In this document: one piece after another, positions 48,201-59,664 of the stretch | Position numbering within the stretch: position 1 is the first letter of the stretch | Layout: each line of letters starts with the position of its first letter | From: Lycium barbarum | Lineage: Eukaryota > Streptophyta > Magnoliopsida > Solanales > Solanaceae | Direction of reading: 5' to 3' | Assembly: GCF_019175385.1 (NCBI RefSeq) | Contig: NC_083345.1 | Coordinates: 117,724,480 to 117,788,479 of the forward strand | DNA: 64,000 bases | Notes under the pieces: generated by a model | Told to the model about the DNA's origin: nothing | Databases searched by the model: none | What the model saw: the letters and a program-made list of their open reading frames with translations, nothing else | Translations under genes and position numbers: made by a program

Positions 48201-48655
48201 TTTCCCAAGCCTACATTACAAACCCGTAACAAGCCCTACGTGATCCTATGCTAAGGGTCCTCACATTAGTGGATACTTACATGACGGCCAAGCTTATGGT
48301 ATCGCAATTGCATGTATTGAACATCTTTCTAAGTATGAGAGTACTTCTCTAGACGTCCCAAAGTTTAAAAATACTGAATATGTGTGAAAAAAGGACTTCC
48401 TTTTTGGTGAGAGCACTTGAAACATGAGGATAAGTATAGTTCAAAACCTTTGCTTGAAGCAAGAAGAACAAATCTTATAGATACTTAGGGATGTCTGAGG
48501 TACCATTTGAAGCTATAGGAATTATCCCCAAGTCAATCTCGGTTAGCTGAGAAGAAATTGATGGAATTCTTATGCACAAAACTAATTGTTAGTACCAACT
48601 GAAGTCAAGACACGATTCTTTTTACTTCTTCATTCTTTCCAAAAAAAAATTAATT
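45253..48655 (+). other. Ogre-like internal region without gag-pol
   Basis: No domain of gag or pol is found in any frame. The region is a patchwork of dispersed short repeats. A module with GAACTACG...CCTGATTCT...GATACGTAGGCAACCCT...GGGTTCGGT occurs at about 46133, 47031 and 47168 and again near 49840. Blocks with GCTCTGCCAACGT/GCTCCGCCGACGT words recur at 46560-46990, and CGGGCATACAACCC words at 47885-48030. The short ORFs look like chance. Confidence 0.6.
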
Positions 48656-48656
48656 A

Positions 48657-49397
48657 TAGGCGGCCACCTTCTAATGCGGGTATTTTAATTTCTGTCAGGC
48701 GCCCACCTTCTAATGCGGGTATTTTAATTTCAGTTCAGGCGCCCATCTCATAATGCGGGTATTTTAATTTCAGTCAGGCGCCCACCTTCTAATGCGGGTA
48801 TTTTAATTTCAATCAGGTGCCCACCTTCCAATGCGGGTATTTTAATTTCAGTCCAGGCGCCCACCTTCTAATGCGGGTATTTTAATTTCAGTCCAGGCGC
48901 CCACCTTCCAATGCGAGTATTTTAATTTCAGTTCAGGCACCCACCTTCCAATGCGGGTATTTTAATTTATGTTAGGCGCCCACCTTCTTATGCGGGTATT
49001 TTCATTTCAGTTCAGGCACCCACCTTCTAATGCGGGTATTTTAATTTATGTTAGGCGCCCACCTTCTAATGCGGGTATTTTCATTTCAGTCAGGCGCCCA
49101 CCTTCTAATACGGGTATTTTAATTCCAGTTCAGGCGCCCACCTCATAATGCGGGTATTTTAAATTTCAATCAGGCGCCCACCTTCTAATGCGGGTATTTT
49201 AATTTCAGTCAGGCGCTCACCTTCTAATGCGGGTATTTTATTTTCAGTCAGGCGCCCACCTTCTAATGCGGGTATTTTAATTTCAGTTAGGCACCCACCT
49301 TCTAATGCGGGTATTTAGTTTATGTTTAGGCGCCCACCTTCTAATGCGGGTATTTTACTTTCAGTCAGGCACCCACCTTCAAATACGGGTATTCCAT
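48657..49397 (+). repeat. Tandem array, 19 copies of a 39-bp unit
   Basis: The unit contains GGCGCCCACCTTCTAATGCG followed by GGTATTTTAATTTCAGT. I count 19 copies of the GGTATT core between 48677 and 49385, with unit length 38-43 bp and a few substitutions (GCGAGT, ATACGGGT). It lies about 1.1 kb upstream of the 3' LTR. Tat-lineage elements are known for such arrays in their 3' untranslated region. Confidence 0.95.
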
Positions 49398-50090
49398 TTC
49401 AAATCTCTGGCACACAAAGCAGAGTATGCATCAAGATCTCGGCACACAACACAAGACTTCATTTCATTTCAAGGCTCCGACACACAAACCGGAGTATGCA
49501 CCTAGGTCCTCACTCACAATCCAGGACTCCTCCACATTCAAAGCTTCGGCACACAACCCGATGTTTTCATCAGGTCCCAACGTATAACTTTGTAGCCCAT
49601 TTTAATCCATGGCTCTGAGTTCGGTCGCCCCTCTAGCAATGAATCATTTTCCTCCCCAACAAGTTTTCCCGAACTACAATCAGTCTGACTACCATCTCAG
49701 GGATATGTAGGTAGCTCGAATTCGAGCACGACCGTTCTTCGTCCTACACTTGCTAGGACCACTCCAACAACACTGGGGCAAATATTTGATCGGACGATCA
49801 AAATTTGCCACAACATCCATTAGCTACCACCTTTCGAACTACATTGACCTGATTCTCGTGATTGGCGAGATATGTAGGAAGCTCTATGTAGAGTTCGGTT
49901 ATATCGGGGTGAGAATCATTCTTACCCCAGCAAGTATACAATCTTGCATCCTCCCAGCGTCTCGTAGCTCGACACTGGGGCAATTTTGGAAGCGATGACG
50001 TGAGTACGTGAATATTTTTCGGCCCTAATCAATCCTTCCCTTTTTATAATTTTGCTCACAACCCTGACGACGGATGGAGAGCATTGTCAA
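49398..50090 (+). other. Ogre-like 3' internal region
   Basis: Non-coding. It starts with irregular repeats of CTCGGCACACAACACAAGA-like words (about 49400-49570) and then two more copies of the GAACTACA...GATATGTAGG module (about 49670 and 49840). ORFs here are not supported. Confidence 0.5.
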
Positions 50091-50351
50091 GAGCCCGTTT
50101 GGATTGGCTTATAAGTTGCTTATAAGCTGTTTTCAGCTTTTTTGAGTGTTTGGCTGGCTAGCTTAAAGTCATGTTGTGCTTAAAATAAGCTCAAAAAAAT
50201 AATTGGGCGTATTTGACTTAACTTATCTAAAGTAGCTTATAAGCTGAAAACAGCTTATAAGCCAGAAAAATAAGTTAGACTACCCCAACTTATTTTTTTT
50301 AGCTTATAAGCTGCAAACAGCTCATAGGCATAAGCCCATCCAAACAGGCTC
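50091..50351. mobile_element. MITE nested in the Ogre-like element
   Basis: Ends GAGCCCGTTTGGATTGGCTT and ATAAGCCCATCCAAACAGGCTC are inverted, flanked by CAA on both sides. Inside are repeated GCTTATAAGCT palindromes. GAGCCCGTTTGGAT-ended MITEs are familiar in Solanaceae. No coding sequence is present. Confidence 0.85.
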
Positions 50352-50484
50352 CAAAGCTCTATCAATGTCTGGCTTCTTTTCCCGTACATATCCCTTTAGT
50401 AATCCTTTGCCGAGCCAAAATAGGATATACGTCAACGTCTTCGTCCGAAAACTTTTCATCGTCTCCGGTCGAAGAAGGACAAGC

Positions 50485-53400
50485 TGTTGACACCTAATTT
50501 TGGCTCGCCATGCTTGAAATTAACTTTTTGGGGGGCCCTGATTCGTTAAAGAGCACGAAATACCATTTTTTGTACATTTTTGCATTTTTTGACAATTTAT
50601 CGATAATTATCCTTATTTTAGGAATTTTATCAATTTATTGTCATTTTTAAGAATCATTATTTTTGCACATGTACAGCGTAATACTACCATTTTTGTGCAA
50701 TTAATAATTGTTTCTTAATTTTATAGCAGTACATTTTCGTATCTTATACATTAATATTTAAATTTTATACTTACATATGTATTAATTAACTATATTTTAG
50801 TACAGTCCGTCAGTACAGAGAAAATCGGAGCAATTAATTTTTAAACGCAGAACAAAAATTCGATCAAGTCAAGGTCTCGTCACCTTTTTAAATGTTGACA
50901 TTTGAGGTGATGGGTTGGGTTCTTGATCCATTGGTTAATACATTTTTAAACAATAGTTAAAAAGAGGTAAAGGGGACAAGGGGTGCATTCTTTTATTTTT
51001 TGGACAAAAGAGGGTGTTCATTGATATTATAAGAAAGGGGAGGGGTTTAATTTTATTTATCATCTTTTATTTTCATTTACACACACAACACATACATCAT
51101 CTAAACCTAATACTACATTATTTCTCTTTCCTCCCCCCACTTCTCTCTTTGCCGTCGCCCATCACCACGCCGGAGCTCCGAGCTCCGATCAACCCCAACA
51201 ACACCCCAACATCACAACGACATCACCGCTCTCCTTCTCCCCCTCTTCGCCTTCTTCGCTGCTCCGGCGAGGAGCTTCTAGCTCCGGTGAACCGAAGCAG
51301 CCAACAACAGCCACCACCGCAACACCACCGTCCCATCGTTTTCCACCAACAACCACAAAACCAGCCCTTTTTCCTCCGTCCTCACCAACCCAGTACCACC
51401 AGCGACGCCCAAACACCACCCTTCCCCCTTCGTTTTTCCTCACCACGACGGCGGCGAGCAAGCCCTCGCTCACACTACCGATCTGACCGGAAAACGCAAC
51501 TCCGGCGTGTTTATTTTTCTCAAATGACTGTTCTTATTTTTTCACTATTTTGCTTATATATCATCGTGATCTGACTGAATTCACGTTCTCCGGTGAGCAA
51601 CGATTGAGTTGCTCACTGTTTTGTTCTCATTTTGGGTATTGTTTCACCACTTCTCGTACTAAATGCGATTGTTTTGATATTGTTGGGTTGTTTCTGTATG
51701 ACGTCGTGACACTTTCCTGGAGACCCTTATTATATTGTTCTTATTTTTGCTGGCTAACACCGTTTGTGCACTGATTTTTTCGAGTCGTGTGGAACCTTTC
51801 TGATGAGCATAGTCCGTCCTTCTTAGCTACTGTTGCTACACTAATTTTTGGATGCATGTTGTATTTATGTTACTAATTTCACTAATATCTTACTCTTTGC
51901 TCTGTATTTTTTAAAAAAAAAATTGCTACTGTGTTGCTCGTTTAAGTTTATTTTCGTTTGGTTGTTGTCCCTCTACTAGTTGGACTGGTTTGTCCTCTGT
52001 TAGTTTGATAAAACACCACTACCACACTAGTGGCCGATGAAGAAATTTCCGTCCATTTCCAAGGCCTCCCATTTACAAAAGACGGGTTTTTTTTTTATTT
52101 TAAGCTTTTTAATTATTTCTTTAATTCATTCGATAGTTATTTATTCTCTTACTAACACTTTTACTAAGTGTTTATACAGGTACCCAGAGATACATCCCGA
52201 AAACGACACTCGGAAGGAACCCGAAGACTTCATCGAATCACTGTTTGTATTTACTTTCCGTATTTTTTTTATAACTGTACAAAACATAAACTCATCGTAT
52301 AGTGGAAACTTTATTTTTGGAATGACGGGTTGATATATTTATTTACTTGTCGCCTTGTTTGTTAAACTTAAAATTGTCATTCGCTTTAGGCAAGACTTTG
52401 GCCGTCAATACTTTCATAACTGTATTAAATTGACTTGGTATAAATACTTTGTTAAATAAATTCACAGTTTTGACGTTTAGGCAAAAAATAGTAGTCCATC
52501 CTTTATTTTATATTATTTATACACTCTTAATACAACTTACGTTTTATATTGTTTCCTGTACACTAATACATATTTTAATTAAGTTAAATTCACATTTTGA
52601 CGCTAGGCAAATATTAAGTCTTCTATTCACAAATCTTTTATTCTTTAGAGGCATTACACATTTTTACTCATTTTTTATTCAATATCCCTTATACTTATTT
52701 TTTTACCAATACTTTTTACAATTATTTTGTTTCTTATTCTTTGATAGGATATTCATTAAACAAACACTCTTTTTAACTAAACGGTAGAAACAAGTCAAAT
52801 AAACTTTACTTTTCTGAATAATTTTGCTATATAAACTCTTTACACCAATGAATATTCGTAAATTATTTTTACATTCCTTATGCACTAACATACCTAGTTA
52901 TACAATTCTTTATACATTTTAGGTTTGACGTACACTCTTTTACACTTGAAATATGTTCTTTATATGTTTAATATACATACATTCTTTTAATATACATAGA
53001 TGCACATTACATAGACGCACATACTTTATATCCTTGACATATTTATTTTTACACAGTCTCACATTTTTTTATATTCTTAATATAGTTACACATTCTTTAC
53101 ACTAACATATATATATATATATACTCTTTGTACTAACAGATATACTTTTATACTTACGAGGTACATTCTCTTTATGCTCTTTTATATATTCTTTTTTACT
53201 ATACATTCTTTATGAATACTTGATACTTGATATAAATACATTTTTATACACTGTATATACTTAGTACATTATCACCTAGTGTAGCTTTTCAAAACAGGTA
53301 ATAATAATGATAAACAGATAGATAATCCCCTATAATGTTCAGTTAAACTAAGTCTAAGGACTGTCTTCGGACAGGCTCTGAGGGATGCTTAATACCCTCC

Positions 53401-53594
53401 CCTCGGGGTAAATAAAACCCTTATCTAGAATCTCATAGGTTTCAAGGACTAAAAATGGAGTAGACACACAAATACATATAGGTTTCCTATTTTTTTCCTT
53501 AAAAATAAGGTGGCGACTCTAACCCTTTTAAACCAGTTAGAAGAACCGGGAAGTTGCAAACTATCTTGGACCCCCGTTCAAAATAGGCTGAACA
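50485..53594 (+). mobile_element. 3' LTR of the Ogre-like element
   Basis: 3,110 bp, collinear with the 5' LTR. It contains the same TATA-like box, the open stretch (51014-51574, 186 codons), the GGTGAGCAACG donor-like site (about 51593) and the TTTATACAG acceptor-like site (about 52175). It has an extra block of about 560 bp (52390-52970) that the 5' LTR lacks. It ends GGCTGAACA. Confidence 0.85.
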
Positions 53595-53697
53595 TATACG
53601 ATCCTGATTGAAGGAAACTAGAATCAAGGCTCATTTTCACCTAAAACCCACTGTAAATTGACGAAAAAATAAAGAAATTATAAAGATTGTACCTTAA

Positions 53698-56032
53698 TGT
53701 TACATCTCGGAGATTTCAGATTGTTGCATTGTGAGTTGACTAACGCGAGCTTAAGGTGAACATGAAGTACTTATGAGATTAAGGAGAATATTTGATAACT
53801 TTAAGCACGTAACATAAGATTTTGAAGTCATATGAATCGGTGAAACTAAGTTCGTCGGAGGAAGTGGAATGTAAGTCATGTTTAGGAAGGTTTTGCAACA
53901 ATTGAGCTATAATTTGTTTAGTAATATCTTGAGGGGGAGCTTTAGGGCCCTTAGATGGTTAATAAAGTGTTATACAGGTGCTAATAAGGTTCCATAAGGA
54001 TTGGGGGTTGAACGAATCGACGAGAATAAGTTTCGGGAAAAGTGGGTTATACGGTAGGTGATACGGACCGTATAATTTCTACGGTCCGTATAATTGGCTG
54101 ACTTCCACCATAAAACAATTCCAGAAAAGGGTAAATCTCTGGTGGGATTGTACGGTCCACTTATACGGTCCATATAATTTGTACGACATTATTGGCTGTA
54201 GATCCAGGTCGGGCCATATTTCTTTTTAGTTATATATGTCCGACCTTTGTTCATTTATTTCATTTCCCACTTTTCCCAAACTCTTGAAAGCTCTAGAAAC
54301 CTCTCCTAAGTAAACCCAACCAAACCCAAGAGAAATCAAAGATCAAATAGCAAAAATCAAGGGATTCAAGTGTTGAAATGCTCACTAGGGTTTGTAGGAT
54401 CCAAGAATTCCTTTGATGTTGAAGCTAGGGTTTCTTTCAAGTTGCTAACTTTATCCAAAGCTCATTCCTATGTGATAAAAGGTTAGTTTTCATGTATATT
54501 TCATGTTATTAAACATGCTTGGTTGTTGAATAACTTGAGTGAGGGGAGAAAGTGGAAGATGAAGTTCAAATATAGATTTAATGATATTTTGAGTAGTAAA
54601 TTAACTTAAGCTATCATTTTTAGAATGTTAGGAGTGTAATCTTGTTATGAAGGGTAATAATGATGACAAGTAAGTGTTGCATACTAGTGTACAAAGGGTT
54701 GATGTGAAGTTGTTGATATAAATTGATTATGAGAATGAATTTTGAGACTTAATGAAATGTAATTACTTGATTATGATATTGTGGATGTTGTTATGGTTGT
54801 TTGGAAGTTGTTTTGTAATATGATGGAAGTCAATGAAATAGAGGAAATGCTACCCAATTTTCACTAGCTCATGAATTATACTAGTTTGAACTTAAGAGTG
54901 TCTTTAAGACCTAACCTTGGTATGAATCCTCTTAAATGTAGATTTTTTCCGGACTTTGGAGAAGAACGTTAAGTAGTTAAGAAGACGTAAAGGTATGTAA
55001 GGCTAACCCTTCTTTCTTAAGGCATGATCCCATTGTTGTATACCTTCACGTGAAATTCATAATGTCTTCCATGATGACTTCATTCCTAGAATTATTAAAG
55101 CTCGTAGTTCTTGACACTCTCATGATATCATTGGTTCCATCCTATGATAGTTGACCCTCTAAAGAAAGATATAGAGATGATGATGATGATGTTGATGACA
55201 CTTATGTACTCCTAGGTATATATATGACTGGCTATTATGTACCAGCAAGCTTATATGGCCAGGTATGATATCTATTGCGCGCACACCACTGCAGTTGGGT
55301 ATGGACAACACCGAGCCTTGCTATGGTCGGGTATGTGTGACACCGAACCTCTATGGTCGGGTATGGTACTACTATATATGTATGCGTATGTATGGAAGGT
55401 TCCATTAGAAAAAGGGTAAGTAAATATGATGAACGTCTCAAGAGGTATATATGGTTCTCCTATCTCATGGCTCTTCTATCTCATGCTGTCCTTCATGCTA
55501 TTATTATGTTACTGCTTATGCCTTACATACTTAGTACATTGTTCGTACTGACGTCCTTTTGTTTATGGACGCTGCGTCATGCCCGCAGGTGGACAAGGAG
55601 ATAGATTTGATCCTTAGGTTGCTTATCCAGAGACTGCTTAGAGGAGCTCCATTTGATTCGGAGCTGCGGCTGTTGGTACTATTCTTTTGTGTATATATAT
55701 GGGCATGGTGGGGCCCTGTCCCGTCTTTATGATGTTACATACTCTTTTTAGAGGCTCGTAGACAGTTGTGTATAGCTAGATGTCTCTTAGCCTTGTCGGC
55801 TCATATTTTGTATATCATTTTGCTAGCGTCGTCGTCTTGTGTATATGTATATGGGCATGATTAATGATGTTGATATAAAAGTGCCTTTTCCCGATAATAT
55901 TTGTATTATTGACGCACAGGAATCATGAGTAGGCCATGTGGCTCACTTGGTTATGATTATGGAAGTATGATGAGAGGTGCCTGGTGGGTTAGCTCCGGGT
56001 GCCTGTCATGGCCCTCCGGTTAGGTCGTGACA
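53698..56032 (+). mobile_element. Solo gypsy LTR
   Basis: Starts TGTTACATCTCGG and ends TTAGGTCGTGACA, with a perfect 5-bp duplication CTTAA on both sides (53693-53697 and 56033-56037). The internal region is gone, so this arose by LTR-LTR recombination. It carries TACGGTCCGTATA words at 54045-54180, followed by the leader-like stretch, and a second block with ATGGTCGGGTATG words at about 55260-55375. It inserted in a minus-strand Ogre-like LTR. Confidence 0.9.
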
Positions 56033-56037
56033 CTTAA

Positions 56038-57186
56038 AAGGGCGTTTGGTCAGATTTTGTGGAAAAGAAAGCGTGAAGAGGGATTGGAGCAATAAATGCT
56101 CTGTCCTTTCCACCACACCGAGCTCTGTTCACGCTCAAGTGGCGATGGGACATCGCAGTAGGGGAAGGAGTAGGGTGGTGGCTAGGGTTTTGAACCCTAG
56201 CCTTTAGAAAAGAGGAATGGCCCCTTTAGGGGTCATTTGGCTGAGAAGGGGGGGGGGGGTATTATATGCCGCCTTGGGCCAGGTCTGGGCTGTTGGGCTT
56301 GGGCTCAGCCATTTAATAAAATTAAAGGGGGGGGGGGGGGGAGGTCTTTGTATACAATGCGTATATTAAGTGTATACGTATATGTAGGGGCAGGGTGGGT
56401 ATTTTAATAAAATAGGAAAACACTCAAAACAACCAATTGGTGATCTTAGTAAATAAATCTGGTCAAATTAAGACGTAGTTAAATTTAAAACAGGACTAAT
56501 AAATTTATTTTCGCAGATATGGCCTCAACTGGCTTTCAAAATAAATGATTGTTACAATTACAACCTTTTATCTAGCTAATTGCAAAAATATGCTTGACTA
56601 ATCTTAATCTAATTAATTATTTCAAATATAGCCTTATTTTAGTACTGATTAACCGATTAAAGTTAATGTGCACTAATGACCTCAATTGATTTGCCCATGG
56701 ACTTGGTCATCTCAATTAAAGCCACAAAGAGGCTAAATTTGCAAAATGACCCCTCTAATTAACCAAATTAATTACCAAAACAATTTATTAATTAAACAAC
56801 TATGCAAACACACAAAATCAAAGGTTGAGGGGTAAAATGGTCAATTCCTTTAACTACTCAAATTACCTTGGACAAAAATAGAATAAACCATTTATTAATC
56901 TGATTTTTCCTTGATTCAACAATTAATTAAATAATTTTTCAAAATTGTTTTGCTTTTAGTCAACCCAAATAAAATATTCCATAAATGTCATAAAATATCA
57001 ATTAATTTTCACATAATTTTAATGTCCTGAAAGTCTCTTTATCAATTTAAAGAGGTAAAATATTGGCCTGAATAATTTTATAAAAATCATTTAGACCCTT
57101 TAAAATGCACAATTTATTTCATTTGTTATCCAAGGACTCTGAGTAATTAAAACAAATTACGGGAGGTCAAAAATTAAGTGTCAACA
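56038..57186 (-). mobile_element. Minus-strand Ogre-like LTR remnant
   Basis: On the minus strand it begins at 57186 as TGTTGACACTTAATTTTTGA and runs parallel to 33284-34300. Its left part is interrupted by the solo LTR. Two poly-G runs (about 56250-56260 and 56328-56341) lie in the promoter-like part. Confidence 0.7.
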
Positions 57187-57424
57187 TCGTCACCTAATTA
57201 ATTTATGGAAATGAGGAAACCAATTTTAAGGTTATTTAAGAAAAAAACCTTTTAGTACCAGAGTTTCGGAAAGGGTTCAGGTGACTCCCAGGGAGATGTA
57301 TTAGGCACCTCGGTATTAAGAAATCCGCATAATGCGGTTGACCTACGGGTTCTAGAAATGTGGCTTGAGTAAATGTTTGCTTAAAATAGTGTTTAAAGAG
57401 TGTATATATAAAGTCTTGTTCAAG
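57187..57424 (-). mobile_element. 3' end fragment of another Ogre-like LTR (minus)
   Basis: The minus strand reads ACCGCATTATGCGGATTTCTT, CGAGGTGCCTAATAC, GGTACTAAAAGGTTTTTTTC and AATTAGGTGACGA. The same blocks occur on the plus strand at about 62920-63075. It is cut off inside GGTGACGA[CTCT], where the next element starts. Confidence 0.7.
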
Positions 57425-59664
57425 TGTTGACACCCAATTTGTTTCCTCCATAAATTTTATTTAATTAGTCAAACTTCTTATATTACAAACGGAGTGAAAT
57501 ATGCACCTTTTAAAGATAAAAAGATTTTACAAAATTGTTCCGGTGATACTTTACATCGAGTATATTATTATATGTTGTCTGCATAATTTTACATAATTAT
57601 TATGATTTTTAAAACGTATTTATAAGAATTTAAAGTCAAGATAGTGAAGACAATTGTCTAATTAATTGTTTGAACCAAGCAGTGATTAGTTGATAAATAT
57701 TCTAAGGAAGTTTGATTAATTAAATCTCAAGTTTTACATCAATTTAGTTTTAATTACAATTACTTTCAAATTTGGTAACAATTGAACCATTTAATTGGTT
57801 TTTTACATCAGTTGTCGCTACGATTGAAATAATGTTGGATACATTTTAAATAAAATCAAATCCACATTTGCACAAAATAACCAGCTTCGATTTAATTCTT
57901 TTAATTTCTTAACAAATGGTCTAAATCCCACTTCAACAAACGTCCGACTAACCCATCACTCTTTAATTTCCCTAAAAGCCTTTCTTTTCCTTCATTTTCA
58001 TCCAAACAGACCAACAAACTTGAGTTTTTCGAGGAAGTTCTCGTTCAAATTAAATTTTTTGGTCTCTCGGAAGTCTAATCGGGTGAAAGGAAAGTCCTCG
58101 ACTCTCGTCGCTCCCGTCACTGCTCGGCGAAAAGGTAATTTTCTTCCTTGTCTTGGTGTTTTCAGTTCTGTACATTTCAAGTTTTGTGTTGATTAGTTTA
58201 GTCTCAATTAGTTTTAAGTTAGATGTCTTGTTTTTGCTTTAGTATTTCATTCTTGCAATTTTGTTTAATTTTCATATAAATTGGTCGTAGTTCCAAATTC
58301 CAATCTTGTTTAAATCAGAATATTTAGTTTCATTTTTAAGTTCTTTACTCCCTCTTTTCCTTAACATGACTTGGGGGGAATCTTCAAATCCCAATTGTCC
58401 TCGAGCTACTGCGTGAGATGAATCGATGCTTTGCTGCCGCACATTTGAGTCCATCTCTATTGCATAGTGAGCCCTTTCGTGACTACATATTGGTGTGTAA
58501 CTATAGCTGCTGCATTTTCAGGGACAAATTCCTGCTTTGCTGCTGCAACTTTGAGCCCATTTCTGTTGTACTTGTGAGCTATTGTGGCTGCATATTAACA
58601 CAAACTTTAGATGCTCTCATGTCGTTGCTGCACTTGAAATTTTGAGCCAGCTGGGGCTGCATATTGATGCAAGCTACTTCTGAATTGCTACTATATCACC
58701 AGAGGAGCAAACGCTACATTATTGATTGAGCTATTGCCTTTCAAGAACAGCTGAATTGCTGCTACGATTTGAGCTGAATCGCTGCTATCGTTCGGGCTGA
58801 ATTGCTGCTACATTCTGGCCATTTTGCTGCTGTGTTTCGTGGAAAGAGAAAACCGCTGCTTTAAACAGCTGCTGCACTTCTGATATTTTACTGATTCTAC
58901 CAGGTGCTAAGGGCCGATGAGAAATGAATTTGAGGCCACGCCCCTTTCTGAAAGGTTGTCCCTCAGCTAGACACTTCGATTAAAAGAGAGGACAAACTTA
59001 TAATGAAATCACAAGGTAGAAATTAACATGCGTTTGGCAAGGCAACTAGAATGGCTGATGAGCCCCTAGTTCACAACCGTAACATGAACGAGATTTCTTT
59101 TGCCAAACTCAAAAGCATAAGTCTGAGCCTTCCTAATCAAAACTCTCGAGGGTTTCAATACGAGAGTTTTGGGACTTTGGACGAAGAACCGAACTATCGA
59201 GAGAAGATCCACTCCTATTTAAATAGGAGTGGAATTGTAGCAAAAATTGGTCCAACAGCGATCTTGGGCAAAAAGCCCAAGTCACTCTCTACCCTTCCCT
59301 TTTTATTTATTTATCTTGTTTATTTGTATTATCTGTGCATTGATGTAAAAACAACACGCTGATGTGTTATTGAAACCCGTTAGAACTTTGGTTGAAATCA
59401 ATATAGGCAAACGATGCTGATATTCTTTAGAATGAATAGGAAACCAATGTTTATAAAATTTGGACCCAAACGGAAGAAGATAAAGGGATACTTTATAAAC
59501 GAAAAAATAATAGAAATGCTTCCTCTTTTAACAAATGGAAATGAGATGACTCCCTTTTATTTTGAAACCCAACTTTTCAAACTCATGAGTTATGACATAA
59601 AAGAATCTGAAAATATTTCGTTCAAAGAAAAAGGTTTTGTTTTTGAAAGAAAAAACTTTAATTT
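57425..59664 (+). mobile_element. Ogre-like LTR, left part, plus orientation
   Basis: Starts TGTTGACACCCAATTTG. 58400-58880 is a degenerate repeat zone built on TGAATTGCTGCTAC and GCTGCTGCA words. An open stretch at 59051-59362 starts MADEPLVHNRNMNEISFAK; I do not recognise it, and its second half is low in complexity, so I do not call it a gene. Another AT-rich open stretch (59414-59734) runs into the next repeat. The LTR appears to resume at about 62391. Confidence 0.5.

Larger units (their letters stand above)
42657..53594 (+). mobile_element. Complete non-autonomous Ogre/Tat-like LTR retrotransposon
   Basis: The element has two closely similar LTRs (42657-45231 and 50485-53594), both starting TGTTGACACCTAATTTTGG and ending TGAACA. 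A PBS follows the 5' LTR, the internal region is 5.25 kb, and there is a purine-rich GAAGAAGGACAAG tract before the 3' LTR. The flanking pentamers are TATAT and TATAC, 4 of 5 alike. No gag, protease, RT, RNase H or integrase is visible inside, so it must be mobilised by a relative. The PBS and 3' tandem array fit the Ogre/Tat branch of Ty3/gypsy. Confidence 0.85.

Noticed and set aside
48657..49397. CRISPR-like array
   Set aside because: The 39-bp units are contiguous without distinct spacers and lie in a plant retrotransposon; it is a tandem repeat.
57186..57425. A two-LTR circle junction integrated into the genome
   Set aside because: The LTR ends that meet here are truncated (the GGTGACGACTCT end is incomplete) and in mixed orientation; nested insertion explains it better.
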